In this document: one piece after another, positions 39,758-48,893 of the stretch
Layout: each line of letters opens with the position of its first letter
How positions within the stretch are numbered: position 1 is the first letter of the stretch
DNA from: an uncultured Dehalococcoidia bacterium
GTDB taxonomy: Bacteria; Chloroflexota; Dehalococcoidia; Lucifugimonadales; G958296245
DNA length: 64,000 nucleotides
Assembly: GCA_958296245.1 (NCBI GenBank)
Contig: OY282458.1
Location: forward strand, 310,001 to 374,000
Direction of reading: 5' to 3'
Translations under genes and position numbers: made by a program
Notes under the pieces: model-generated
Told to the model about the DNA's origin: nothing
Database searches by the model: none
The model's input: the letters and a program-made list of their open reading frames with translations, nothing else

Positions 39758-42058
39758 TTACCTGTCGCGCTGCGCCAACGGGATTATGAGGCGGTGCTCG
39801 TCGACGGCCAGGTCCGGCTTCGAGTTCTCCATCTTCGGGAGCCTCTCCCACCGGCCCGTCTTAGTGACCTTTACCCGGTTCGCCGCCCATGCCAGCGACC
39901 CCGCCGCGTCCGTTAGGCTTGGCGAGAGGACCGACAGCACGTTGGCGCCCCTCCCCTCGGCGTATCTGCCCCCTGCGCGATGACCTTGGCCTATCGGTAC
40001 CGCCACCACCTCCGGGGATATGCCGGGATGGGGATAGGCCAACGCCTCGATGGAGCCGTGGGCAGTCTCCAGCCGAACGACGTCCCCCTCTTCGATGTCC
40101 ATCTCCCGCGCTTTCTTCAAGTTGATCTCCGCCCACGTCCGCCAAGTGGCGGTCGAGAGAGGGTCGGGCGTAGCCTGCAACCACGGCAGGTGAGCGCCGC
40201 GCCCATCCGTGAGCGACGCAGACGCAAAGGGGGCGAGGTAGAACGTGCCCTCACCCTCCGGCCCGCTGAACTGGGGAATCTCTGCCTCCGCAGGCAGCGG
40301 CGGCGGCGGCGGAATGGGGCCGTCGTGCTTCGCCCCGGTGTCCCACCACCCGCCGTGGCGGAGAAGGCCGTTCCAGAAAGCCGGGAAGCTCGAATAGGTC
40401 GAGAACGGCGCCGAACCCCGACCCATCAGTTGCCTGGAACCCTCCTTGACCACGTCCATGAAGGTGGCGCCCGGAATCTCCAGATCCAGTTCGAGCAGAT
40501 GGGCCAAGCTCAACAGGATGTCCCCGAATCCCTTGGTCCCCAGATGCACCCCCCGCTGCTCGAAGAACGGCCGCACCACCGGCTGTTGGTATCCCACAAC
40601 CTGGTGCCCCGGCCCCGGGTCCGGGACGTCGCTGCCCCAGTCCTCGAGCGGGGCGTGGCTGGGCAGTACCAAGTCGGCCATGGCCGTCGTATCATCCATC
40701 CGGCTTGAAAAGCTGAATATGAAAGGCACGTCATAGGACGCCGCGCGGAAGCCCAACGCCTCCGGCAGCCCGTACATCGGGTCCGCCCCGCGGACCAAGA
40801 GCGCCCGGACACGTCCGCCGCGCATGTCGCCCGCGAGATTGCGCCAATCCTCGAAGGAGGCAACGGCGGGTCTGGACGGGACGCCTTCCAGAGGGGGCGG
40901 AGGGTTCGGGATCACCCCCCCCGGCTTCCCAACGTTCCCCACGATCCTGTTCAGGGAATAGACCGCATTCAGAGTGAACAGTCCATTGGTATGCGCTCCC
41001 GCCGGACCGCCGCCTATGGCCAGGCTGGGTTGATGATGGACGAAATCGCTGGCGGTCCGACGTATTGTCTCAGCCATCCTCTCCGCAGAGACCGCCCCGG
41101 AGATTGCGCCGGCTACGAGATCCGGGGCGAACGCGCCCAGGCGGCTGTCGTCGCCGTCTGTCAGCGCTCGTATCCCGGCCTCGTCCGCGAGCCTCCGCAG
41201 GGCGGGATCGGAGACGATGACTTGGGCGATGCTCAGTGCGAGCAATCCCTCGCGACCCGGGTTGACGTGTATCCATTCGTCAGCATTGGCGGCGGACATC
41301 GACAGCCGGGAATCGACTTGGACGAACGTGCCCCTCTCCATCCCGCCCTGCCGAAGCTGCCCGAAACCCCTCGCATACCGCACCGGCGAGACCCACGTGT
41401 TCAGGAAGTCCGCGCCGAACGACAACAGGTAGCTGGCGTTCTCTATGTCGAAGTCCGGCATCCGTTCTTGGCCGAACACCTGCTCGATGGATGCCCGCAA
41501 GGTAGTCCGCTCAAGCGGTTCGTATGGGACGTGCCTGGCGCCGTACTTGGAGGCGAACCGCTCCGCGACCATCCCTAGGTGCGCGCTGAGCGGCTCGGTG
41601 ACCATCACGACCTGTTCAGGGTCGGCGGTCTCGCTGAGCTGGTGGGCCAGCCGGGTGATGGCGTCCGTCCAGCTGACCTCTTCCCACTGCCCGGCTCCTC
41701 GCTCGCCGGTCCTGAGCAGCGGCGCGCTAATACGGTCAGGGTCGTAGAGAGACTGTAGACCCGCCTCGCATCGGGCGCTGTGCTTGCCCATGTTTACGGG
41801 GTAATCGACGTTGCCCTCGACCTTCTTGGCGCGACCCTCGATAACCCTGACGACGACCCCCTCCCCGGTGGGACACTGGCGGCAGACCGTCGCGTACCAG
41901 TTATCAACGCCGCTAACCAGGTCCTCGGGCATCTGAAGAGGCGCCTCGACCAACAACTCCTCCTCCGGGACCCCGCACGCCTGGAACAGCACGGCCCCGG
42001 CGGCAGAGCCGCCAAGCACACCCAAGAACTGCCTTCTGCTAAGCTTTTTGAGACCCAT
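39758..42058 (-). CDS. actB: Act complex molybdopterin-oxidoreductase-like subunit (N-terminal half of ActB)
   Basis: The 766-residue protein begins with a twin-arginine signal (KKLSRRQFLGVLGG). The body is like the large subunit of CISM molybdoenzymes. The N-terminal iron-sulfur site is degraded (CRQCPTGEG keeps two of the usual Cys), fitting ActB, which has lost its cofactor. It is exported by the Tat system with its iron-sulfur partner and sits on the outer face of the membrane. A TAA stop separates it from the iron-sulfur gene. The symbol covers only the N-terminal half of a normal ActB. Confidence 0.85.
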   Translation of the reverse strand: MGLKKLSRRQFLGVLGGSAAGAVLFQACGVPEEELLVEAPLQMPEDLVSGVDNWYATVCRQCPTGEGVVVRVIEGRAKKVEGNVDYPVNMGKHSARCEAGLQSLYDPDRISAPLLRTGERGAGQWEEVSWTDAITRLAHQLSETADPEQVVMVTEPLSAHLGMVAERFASKYGARHVPYEPLERTTLRASIEQVFGQERMPDFDIENASYLLSFGADFLNTWVSPVRYARGFGQLRQGGMERGTFVQVDSRLSMSAANADEWIHVNPGREGLLALSIAQVIVSDPALRRLADEAGIRALTDGDDSRLGAFAPDLVAGAISGAVSAERMAETIRRTASDFVHHQPSLAIGGGPAGAHTNGLFTLNAVYSLNRIVGNVGKPGGVIPNPPPPLEGVPSRPAVASFEDWRNLAGDMRGGRVRALLVRGADPMYGLPEALGFRAASYDVPFIFSFSSRMDDTTAMADLVLPSHAPLEDWGSDVPDPGPGHQVVGYQQPVVRPFFEQRGVHLGTKGFGDILLSLAHLLELDLEIPGATFMDVVKEGSRQLMGRGSAPFSTYSSFPAFWNGLLRHGGWWDTGAKHDGPIPPPPPLPAEAEIPQFSGPEGEGTFYLAPFASASLTDGRGAHLPWLQATPDPLSTATWRTWAEINLKKAREMDIEEGDVVRLETAHGSIEALAYPHPGISPEVVAVPIGQGHRAGGRYAEGRGANVLSVLSPSLTDAAGSLAWAANRVKVTKTGRWERLPKMENSKPDLAVDEHRLIIPLAQRDR

Positions 42059-42073
42059 GCCCCGTTCGCAGTA

Positions 42074-42829
42074 TCAGTAATGGCACGTCGTGCAGTCCGT
42101 AGGTGCGTTGTTGTCGCGGTGGCAGTTGACGCAGTCAGCCATCTTCAGCGGCCGTACCTGCTTGACCTTCGGCATACTGGCGACGTCTCCGTGACATATC
42201 GCGCACACCTGGGATCCCGCAACTTCGATGGTCTCGCCCACGGCGGCGTCGACGTCTATCCTCCTGGCCTCGTCGAGCCTGATCTCCGTCTCCCGGTCAC
42301 GTAGCGCTTCGACGATCTTTTTCGAGCCCGAGAACGCCCGGATGTGGGCCTCGTGTACGAATTGGACGTGATCGGGCACCCTGTGGACGCGCACCCAGTT
42401 CAAAGCTCTGCCGGTCTCCGCGAAGTCCCGCAGCGTCTCGACGCCTTCGATCCCGCTGCCCACCGCTTGGTGGCAGGTCATGCACAGCCCCACGGCGGGG
42501 ATGGATGCAGGGGCTTCCTCAGTCACCGTCCTGTGACAGAAGGTACAGTCGAGCCCCACCTCATTGACGTGGACCGTGTGCGGGAATGCTATCGGCTGGT
42601 CTGGTCCTTCGCTGAAGCCGAACACGGGCAGGCCAAACCACGCCGTGACGACGAAGACGCCCAGCGCGACGACTCCGGCCATCACCGCCAGGCCAATCAG
42701 ACCAATCAGGCCGAACAGCACTACGTGCTTCTTCTTCGGCCTATATAGCTCAGCGTCCCCTTTTAGCATGGCCCGGCTATCCTCATCTGGGCGGCATTGC
42801 GGTCTCCCGCCGGGCAGACGGTTTCCCAC
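42074..42829 (-). CDS. actA: Alternative complex III pentahaem cytochrome c, ActA
   Basis: The protein of up to 251 residues has one N-terminal membrane anchor (about VVLFGLIGLIGLAVMAGVVAL) and exactly five haem c motifs: CTFCH, CMTCH, CAICH, CVNCH and CTTCH. ActA of characterised complexes is also a pentahaem cytochrome. It collects electrons from the iron-sulfur arm. The GTG at 42829 gives the full frame; Met21 (42769, MLKGDAELYRP) is an equally likely start. It precedes actB by 15 bp. Confidence 0.9.
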   Translation of the reverse strand: MGNRLPGGRPQCRPDEDSRAMLKGDAELYRPKKKHVVLFGLIGLIGLAVMAGVVALGVFVVTAWFGLPVFGFSEGPDQPIAFPHTVHVNEVGLDCTFCHRTVTEEAPASIPAVGLCMTCHQAVGSGIEGVETLRDFAETGRALNWVRVHRVPDHVQFVHEAHIRAFSGSKKIVEALRDRETEIRLDEARRIDVDAAVGETIEVAGSQVCAICHGDVASMPKVKQVRPLKMADCVNCHRDNNAPTDCTTCHY

Positions 42830-42848
42830 TGCCTCCCATTAATCTGAC

Positions 42849-43139
42849 CTATATCCAGTAGCTACTCCAGAACCTCTCCAAGACGGAGGCGTCCTCGATC
42901 ACACGTATGAATACCACGGCCGCCGCGGCCGCCGCGGCTACCGCAATAGCATAGAAGAACGGCCTCACCCTCTGGGCGCCGCTCGGCAGATGCGCCGTCG
43001 CCACGAGGGAGGGGATCAAGATGTGGCCGACCATCATGTTGGCCCCAAAGAACACGACCAAGGCGACTACGATCCAAAGGTTCGACAGCATGGAGCCGAT
43101 GTCGCTCCATTCGGATCCGGACAGCGCCGCTGGATCCAT
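42849..43139 (-). CDS. Small two-helix membrane protein, first gene of the Act operon
   Basis: The 96-residue protein has two hydrophobic helices (about residues 19-48 and 61-82) joined by a short basic loop (SGAQRVRP), and ends SYWI. It stops 20 bp before actA on the same strand, so it is very likely cotranscribed. I do not recognise a family. Similar short membrane proteins often accompany respiratory complexes as accessory subunits, which is the simplest guess here. The ATG at 43139 is the only clear start. Confidence 0.65.
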   Translation of the reverse strand: MDPAALSGSEWSDIGSMLSNLWIVVALVVFFGANMMVGHILIPSLVATAHLPSGAQRVRPFFYAIAVAAAAAAAVVFIRVIEDASVLERFWSSYWI

Positions 43140-43616
43140 AAGACTACACGCCCCTCAGATTCCTGAACTGGGCGCACGAAGACGCCCCCGAAAACTTCGT
43201 GAAAGCTATCACTCTCCCAATATGAGTGTCAAGGGTAAATCGCCCGTTGACGGCCTATGAACAGGCCGACGGATGGGGTACCGAACGCGAGGAGGCGGCA
43301 GAGAGCTTCGAAACAGGCCAGCCGGGGGGCACGGTGTTCAGCCAAGCCTCGCTTGGGCCTCGGCGTGAACTCCTCGATTTCGTGTAGCATAGCAGGCTGC
43401 CGGGTGGAAACTGTTCGGACTCTGTGAGACCTGGAAGTCCAAAGGGCAGGGGGTCTGGGCTAGGCCGTGTCCCTTCAAACTTTGCGCCGCCTCGGTTCCC
43501 CTCCGGCAAGGGGGTCTGGGGGCCGTGCCCCCAGTTATCAAGGGGCGGCGGGTGAATCTAAAGACGTCTGCTTTATCGGGTTACGCCAGTCGAAACAGAC
43601 AAACGGAGAAGGTTAA
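43140..43616. other. Intergenic region with MITE-like copy C
   Basis: About 480 bp between the Act operon and the ABM-like gene. The right half is repeat copy C (43409-43596). The left part has no gene or clear promoter apart from a short A/T-rich stretch near 43210. Confidence 0.5.
43409..43596 (+). repeat. MITE-like element, copy C
   Basis: It starts AACTGTTCGGACTCTGTGAG and contains the perfect hairpin CTGGGGGC-CGT-GCCCCCAG (43516-43534). It ends with CGTCTGCTTTATCGGG and AGTCGAAA, as in copy B. A 60-bp partial duplication of the CAGGGGGTCTGGG part lies inside. The right inverted end is missing. Confidence 0.65.
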
Positions 43617-43916
43617 ATGATCGGGGTACTCACTCACCACTGGGCCCGCGAAGACAAGATAGACGAGGCGAGAAGGCTGTTGGACGGCAACGGACTCGCC
43701 CAGAGCAAAGCCCCCGGCTTCGTGAGCAGGCACACTCTCTACGCCCTCGACGACCCTGCGCAGATTACGTCCCTGGTGCTCTGGGACGATAACCAAATAT
43801 ATGAACAGTGGCGAGCCAGCCCCCAGAGGGCTGGGGCCATGGCCGGCGCAGAGGCGCTCTGGGCCAGGCCGCCTGAGTCTCAGCGGTTCGAGGTTGCCGG
43901 CGCTCCCGCTGCGTAG
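43617..43916 (+). CDS. ABM-like (antibiotic biosynthesis monooxygenase fold) small protein
   Basis: The 99-residue protein has the dimeric alpha-beta barrel pattern: HHWAREDKIDEARRLLDGNG at the N-terminus, APGFVSRHTLYALDDPAQITSLVLWDD in the middle and YEQWRASPQR after it. ABM-domain proteins include monooxygenases and haem-degrading enzymes; no catalytic residues can be assigned. It starts at the end of repeat copy C, so its promoter may lie in or next to the repeat. Substrate unknown. Confidence 0.75.
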   Translation: MIGVLTHHWAREDKIDEARRLLDGNGLAQSKAPGFVSRHTLYALDDPAQITSLVLWDDNQIYEQWRASPQRAGAMAGAEALWARPPESQRFEVAGAPAA

Positions 43917-43921
43917 ACCGG

Positions 43922-45721
43922 CTACCTCCCCCCGGGGTCCCCTTCCCTCAGGGGCGACGTGAACGCCAACCCCGCGTCGTCGAGCGGCCCGGACAGGTCC
44001 TCGCTTGGCGGCTTCTCGCCGTTCTCCACCCACGCAATCAGATCATCCAGAGCCGCCCACACCTCCGCGCGGGTGAAGCCGCAGTGGACGGCTGACCTGA
44101 TCGCCCTCTGAGACACCATGCCCCCGTTCCCTGCCTCCTTGGCCAGAGCGCCGAACCGCAGCATCGAGCTGATGGGAACGAACCCGTCGCCCGTGGTGTG
44201 CATCATCAGGAGAGGAACGGGTACGGCGCCGGCGAGGGAGTAGCCGGGCTCGACTCTCGCCGCCGGGTCACCCCTCACTCTGATGACCTGCGCGTTTACT
44301 TGCTCCGACTCTATCCCCAGCTCGGGAACGCCGGGGTAGACGGTCTTTGTATTATCGAATACCCGGCCTAGCGGGATCAGTTCCTCGGGGATGCTCAGGA
44401 GGGCAAAGTTGAGGCGGAGCCGCGCTTCGAACCCCTCATGGCGGAACGGCCTGGCTCCGCCTGTCAGCGCCTTGATCAAGCTCTCGAACACGCGCAGGGC
44501 GTCAGGGTCAGCCTCCAGCGCCGGAAGGATGCTCAGGGCCGCCAGCTCGGAAACCGCCCCGGCATCCGCCTGCTCGTCCCCACTCACGCCCGCAGCGAAG
44601 GCGCCCAACACGGCGTAGTGGCCCAGAAAATCTATCATCTCAGCCCCGTTAGTGGCGCAGGCGGCCAGCGCGCCGTCGTAGCGCTCCGGGTAGAGCTCCA
44701 AGGACAGCAGCGCCGCGTTGCCTCCCATGGAAAAGCCTGCTACGTAGGTATACACCGGAGGGCCGAACAGCCCTATGAACAGGTCGTGGAGGCCGGCCGT
44801 TTCGACAGCAGCTTCGTATGGTACGAATCCGTTGGAACTGAAGGACGACGACGCCCACGCGTAGCCATTCTCGATGAGAAGCTCGCGCATGGGAGGCGGG
44901 TCGGGCGCTAAGTCCGGCGCGAAGTTGCGGAACCCGTGCGCCCACATTATCAGCCGCCCATTCCAATTATCCGGCGTCTCTATCCGGTAGACCGTCCCGT
45001 TCAACTCCCCATATGAGGCCTGGGCTCCATCAAGCGCCGCAAACGACGGATCAGTAAGGCGGTACCGGCCCGGCTCGTCCGCGGCCCTCTCCCCGAAGAC
45101 GAGCGCAACCCGCGAGACCATGCCGCCGCTAACGACCACTTCGGCTTCACCCCGCATGTTGCCGAGCGCGGCGCTGGCCATCGAGATGCGGGCAGTGGCC
45201 CTATCCCCTTCGACGATGGACTCCGAGACATCCACGTCTACCTCTCCCAGCAGCAGGGGCAGTTGTCGGAGCACGCGCTCTTTGCCGGGCAGCCTTATGA
45301 AACCCAGCGTGACCACGACGTCGTCCGCCAGCAACGCAGCCATCGCCTCGACGTCAACGGCGCCGAGCGCCGCCATGAAGGCTTCTACGACGCGCCGCGT
45401 TTCGGCTGCGCCGTCGGGCGAAGGTGTCGGGTCTGCGGTGGGTGCCGGCGTCGGCGTATGCGTAGGGGCAGGTAGTGGAGTAGGGGTGTGCGCGGTCGTT
45501 GGGACCGGAGTTAGAGTTGGCGCCGGCAGTGGAGTAGTGGCGGGTGGTGGAGTAGTGGTGTGCGCGGTCGTTAGAGCGTGTGCCGCGCCCGGAGATGACC
45601 GGGGCGCAGTAGTAGGAGTTGCCGTCGGGTCAGCCGCCGAGCCGCACGCGGCCGCGAGGAAGGCCGAGAGCGCCAGCAGCCACGCGGCGACTGTAGGGAC
45701 CCGGGCCTTATCGCCGGTCAC
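43922..45721 (-). CDS. Lipoprotein with SnoaL-like and alpha/beta-hydrolase domains
   Basis: The 599-residue protein has a lipoprotein signal ending AAAC (Cys26) and then a long Thr/Pro linker (31-103) of TPLPAPT-type repeats. A SnoaL/NTF2-like domain follows (about 107-212: RRVVEAFMAALGAVDVEAMAALLADDVVVTL), then an alpha/beta-hydrolase (about 245-570) with nucleophile Ser331 in GFSMGG. A candidate acid and His lie in TTGDGF and SAVHCGF. It should be anchored outside the membrane and cleave an ester or amide. The substrate is unknown. Confidence 0.75.
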   Translation of the reverse strand: MTGDKARVPTVAAWLLALSAFLAAACGSAADPTATPTTAPRSSPGAAHALTTAHTTTPPPATTPLPAPTLTPVPTTAHTPTPLPAPTHTPTPAPTADPTPSPDGAAETRRVVEAFMAALGAVDVEAMAALLADDVVVTLGFIRLPGKERVLRQLPLLLGEVDVDVSESIVEGDRATARISMASAALGNMRGEAEVVVSGGMVSRVALVFGERAADEPGRYRLTDPSFAALDGAQASYGELNGTVYRIETPDNWNGRLIMWAHGFRNFAPDLAPDPPPMRELLIENGYAWASSSFSSNGFVPYEAAVETAGLHDLFIGLFGPPVYTYVAGFSMGGNAALLSLELYPERYDGALAACATNGAEMIDFLGHYAVLGAFAAGVSGDEQADAGAVSELAALSILPALEADPDALRVFESLIKALTGGARPFRHEGFEARLRLNFALLSIPEELIPLGRVFDNTKTVYPGVPELGIESEQVNAQVIRVRGDPAARVEPGYSLAGAVPVPLLMMHTTGDGFVPISSMLRFGALAKEAGNGGMVSQRAIRSAVHCGFTRAEVWAALDDLIAWVENGEKPPSEDLSGPLDDAGLAFTSPLREGDPGGR

Positions 45722-46074
45722 CTGCCCTCCGCGCGTTTATCTCGATTAGGGTTAGTAGTCATGATAAGATGGCTTCGGCTAACCACGACTCGTTACAAAG
45801 ATGTTTTGCCTGCCGCTCTACTTAAAGATGCAGGCCATAGCATATCTGCACCGCGTGCTCCGGTGACAAAACCCCATCTCCCCTTCGAAGGCGAAGCAAT
45901 TGATTGAGAGAACGTCGAGCTCTCCGACCATCAGTAACGTGGTCTCAACCCGAGTCCCATCTTCCAGGATTATGCGGCGGCGATCACTGGCGTCAACTTG
46001 CGCCCTACTGCGCCAGGTATCCCCGGCCTAGAATTGCCCCGCGGCCTACGGACCCATAAGGAAATTCCACCCCG
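45722..46074. other. Intergenic region upstream of valS
   Basis: About 350 bp. I saw no gene, no T-box-like GGGTGG-NACCGCG element and no strong promoter on either strand. Confidence 0.4.
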
Positions 46075-48735
46075 ATGACCCAGACCATAGCGGATATCCC
46101 CAAAGCCTACGACCCCAAAGCCGCGGAGCGGCGCATCTACCGCACGTGGATGGAGGGCGGCTACTTCACGCCCGCGATAGACCACCGCAAAGAGCCTTAC
46201 ACCATCATCATGCCGCCGCCCAACGTCACCGGCGAGCTGCACATGGGACACGCGCTCACGGCTGCGCTAGAAGACCTGATGACGCGCTGGCATCGGATGC
46301 TGGGCGAGCCCACCCTATACCTGCCCGGCACCGACCACGCCGGAATAGCGACGCAGGTTGTCGTCGAGCGGATGCTGGCCGGGGACGGCGTGTCTCGGCA
46401 TGAGCTGGGGCGGGAGAAGTTCGTCCAGACGGTCTGGCAGTGGGTCGAGGAGTACGGCGACAGGATATACGAGCAGACAAAGAGGCTCGGCGCGTCCTGC
46501 GACTGGTCGCGGCGGGCGTTCACGCTGGACGACGGCCCCAGCCTGGCGGTGCGCACCGCCTTCGTCAACCTCTACCGGAAGGGCCTCATCTACCGCGGAG
46601 AGCGCATCGTCAACTGGTGCCCCCGCTGCGCCACCGCCCTTTCCGATCTGGAGGTCAGGCACCAGGACGAGAGCGCCGCCCTCTACCATATCCGGTACGG
46701 CCTCACGGACGGCGGCGGCGTCACGATCGCCACCACGAGGCCCGAAACCCTGCTGGGAGATACGGCGGTGGCCGTGAACCCCGCGGATGAACGGTACGCC
46801 GGCCTCGTGGGCCGCGACGCCGTGCTCCCGGTACTGGGGCGCATCATCCCCATCATCGCTGATGAGGCAGTCTCCACCGAATTCGGCACCGGCGCCCTGA
46901 AGGTCACCCCCGGCCACGACCACAACGACTTTGAGATCGGCGAGAGGCACCGCCTCCCCACGATCAACATCATGCACCCCGACGGTACGCTGAACGAGCA
47001 CGCAGGCCGCTACCAAGGCACGGACAGGCTGACCGCGCGCAAGGAGATCGTCGAAGAGCTGGAGCGCAACGGCCTCATGCAGCGGATCGAACCGTACCGC
47101 CACTCGGTCGGACACTGCGACCGCTGCCAAGAGGTCGTCGAGCCGATGATCAGCAAGCAGTGGTACATGAAGATGAAGCCGCTCGCCGAGCCGGCCATCG
47201 AGGCGGTGCGGAGCGGCGAGGTCCGGATCGTCCCCGAACGCTTCACAAAGGTCTACTACAACTGGATGGAGAACATCCGGGATTGGTGCGTCAGCCGTCA
47301 ACTGTGGTGGGGCCACCGCATCCCCGTATGGTACTGCGGCGCCTGCGACGGCATCACCGCGGAGATCGAGGACCCGGACGCCTGCGCCGATTGCGGCTCC
47401 TCGGATCTCACGCGCGACCCGGACGTCCTGGACACCTGGTTCAGTTCCGCCCTGTGGCCCCACTCGACCCTGGGATGGCCCGGCGACACCGAGGACATGG
47501 GGTACTTCTACCCCACGTCCGACATGGAGACGGGGCACGATATCCTGTTCTTCTGGGTCGCGCGCATGATGATGATGGGCATTGAGAATACCGGCAGGCC
47601 GCCCTTCCATACCATCTACCTCCACGGGCTGGTGCGCGATCCCGAAGGCGTCAAGATGAGCAAGTCCAAGGGCAACGTCATGGACCCCCTGGAACTCATA
47701 GACCTATACGGCGCCGACGCCCTGCGGTTTGCCCTCACCACCGGCAACTCGCCCGGCAACGACATGCGCCTCAACGAAGCCCGCATGGAGGCCGCGCGCA
47801 ACTTCGCCAACAAGCTGTGGAACGCAGCCAGATTCGTCATGACCAACCTCGCTGCCGGACCCGCCTACCCCTGGCCCCCCAGGCCCGCCCACCTCCATGA
47901 CCGCTGGATCGTCAGCAGGCTCAACGGGGTTGCCGCCGACGTCCAACGCCACATGCGGGCGTACCAGTTCGGAGAGGCGCAACGGACCATCCATGACTTC
48001 CTATGGGGCGAATACTGCGATTGGTATCTGGAGATGTCGAAGATCAGGCTCCGCTCCGGGGAGCCCGGCGCCGAGTCGCCCCTCCCCGTCATGGCCTCCG
48101 TCCTCGAGGAGACCCTGCGGCTACTGCACCCGTTCATGCCATTCATCACCGAGGAGATATGGCAGAAGCTGGCCGCCTACCTGCCCGCGGACCCTGATCG
48201 GACCGACGCCCTCATCACGGCCCGGTACCCGGAGCCCGACCCGAGCCGGACCGATGAGGACGCCGAGGCCGAAGTCGGAGCGGTGATCGAGCTTGTCAGG
48301 GCGATCCGAAACGTTCGCGCCGAGTTCAGAATAGACCGCAACCAACCCCTGGGGGCAGTGGTGGACGGCGAGGAGATGTCGCGGGTGGCCGCCGCCGAGT
48401 CGGCCGTCATTCAGCGGCTCGCCGGTGTCGCCCCCCTGAAGATCGGACGCGGCGCAGCGCCCCCGTCCGCGGACGAGGTCTCCGTGGTGCTGACCAAAGG
48501 GGCGGTGGCGGTGCCCCTGGGCGGACTGGTGGACTTGGAGCGTGAGAAGAAGAGGCTTGCGGACGAGATGAACGGCATCGACGGCAACTTGGAAAAGCTG
48601 GCCAAGCGCCTCCAGGACGAGAGGTTCCTAGAACGGGCGCCCCAAGAGGTCGTCGAACGCGAGCGCGGACGGCTCACTACCCTGAAAGCCCGCCGCAGCC
48701 GCGTAGAAGAGGTGCTCTCCCGTCTCTCGGCTTAA
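46075..48735 (+). CDS. valS: Valyl-tRNA synthetase
   Basis: The 886-residue class I synthetase has the HIGH motif as HMGH (residues 56-59, in PPNVTGELHMGHAL) and KMSKS at 527-531. The editing domain contains TTRPETLLGDTAVAVNP and GTGALKVTPGHDHND. A C-terminal coiled coil binds tRNA (from about LVDLEREKKRLADE). It charges tRNA-Val and edits threonine. The ATG at 46075 is used. Length is normal for bacterial ValRS. Confidence 0.96.
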   Translation: MTQTIADIPKAYDPKAAERRIYRTWMEGGYFTPAIDHRKEPYTIIMPPPNVTGELHMGHALTAALEDLMTRWHRMLGEPTLYLPGTDHAGIATQVVVERMLAGDGVSRHELGREKFVQTVWQWVEEYGDRIYEQTKRLGASCDWSRRAFTLDDGPSLAVRTAFVNLYRKGLIYRGERIVNWCPRCATALSDLEVRHQDESAALYHIRYGLTDGGGVTIATTRPETLLGDTAVAVNPADERYAGLVGRDAVLPVLGRIIPIIADEAVSTEFGTGALKVTPGHDHNDFEIGERHRLPTINIMHPDGTLNEHAGRYQGTDRLTARKEIVEELERNGLMQRIEPYRHSVGHCDRCQEVVEPMISKQWYMKMKPLAEPAIEAVRSGEVRIVPERFTKVYYNWMENIRDWCVSRQLWWGHRIPVWYCGACDGITAEIEDPDACADCGSSDLTRDPDVLDTWFSSALWPHSTLGWPGDTEDMGYFYPTSDMETGHDILFFWVARMMMMGIENTGRPPFHTIYLHGLVRDPEGVKMSKSKGNVMDPLELIDLYGADALRFALTTGNSPGNDMRLNEARMEAARNFANKLWNAARFVMTNLAAGPAYPWPPRPAHLHDRWIVSRLNGVAADVQRHMRAYQFGEAQRTIHDFLWGEYCDWYLEMSKIRLRSGEPGAESPLPVMASVLEETLRLLHPFMPFITEEIWQKLAAYLPADPDRTDALITARYPEPDPSRTDEDAEAEVGAVIELVRAIRNVRAEFRIDRNQPLGAVVDGEEMSRVAAAESAVIQRLAGVAPLKIGRGAAPPSADEVSVVLTKGAVAVPLGGLVDLEREKKRLADEMNGIDGNLEKLAKRLQDERFLERAPQEVVERERGRLTTLKARRSRVEEVLSRLSA

Positions 48736-48893
48736 GTTCTCGGAATTCCTTTGCATCGCTCACCCTCCGCAGGCTGTCGCGCCGCGTGCTCAGACCTAAT
48801 TATCTGAGTCCTAACACCCTGACTTTGGAAAGGCCCTGGGCCGTAGGCGACAATGATTGATGCGCGCCTCGGGCTTTAGTAAGGTCGCTCTGC

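Noticed and set aside
45722-46074. T-box leader for valS.
   Set aside because: No antiterminator T-box sequence or terminator hairpin was found upstream of the ATG.
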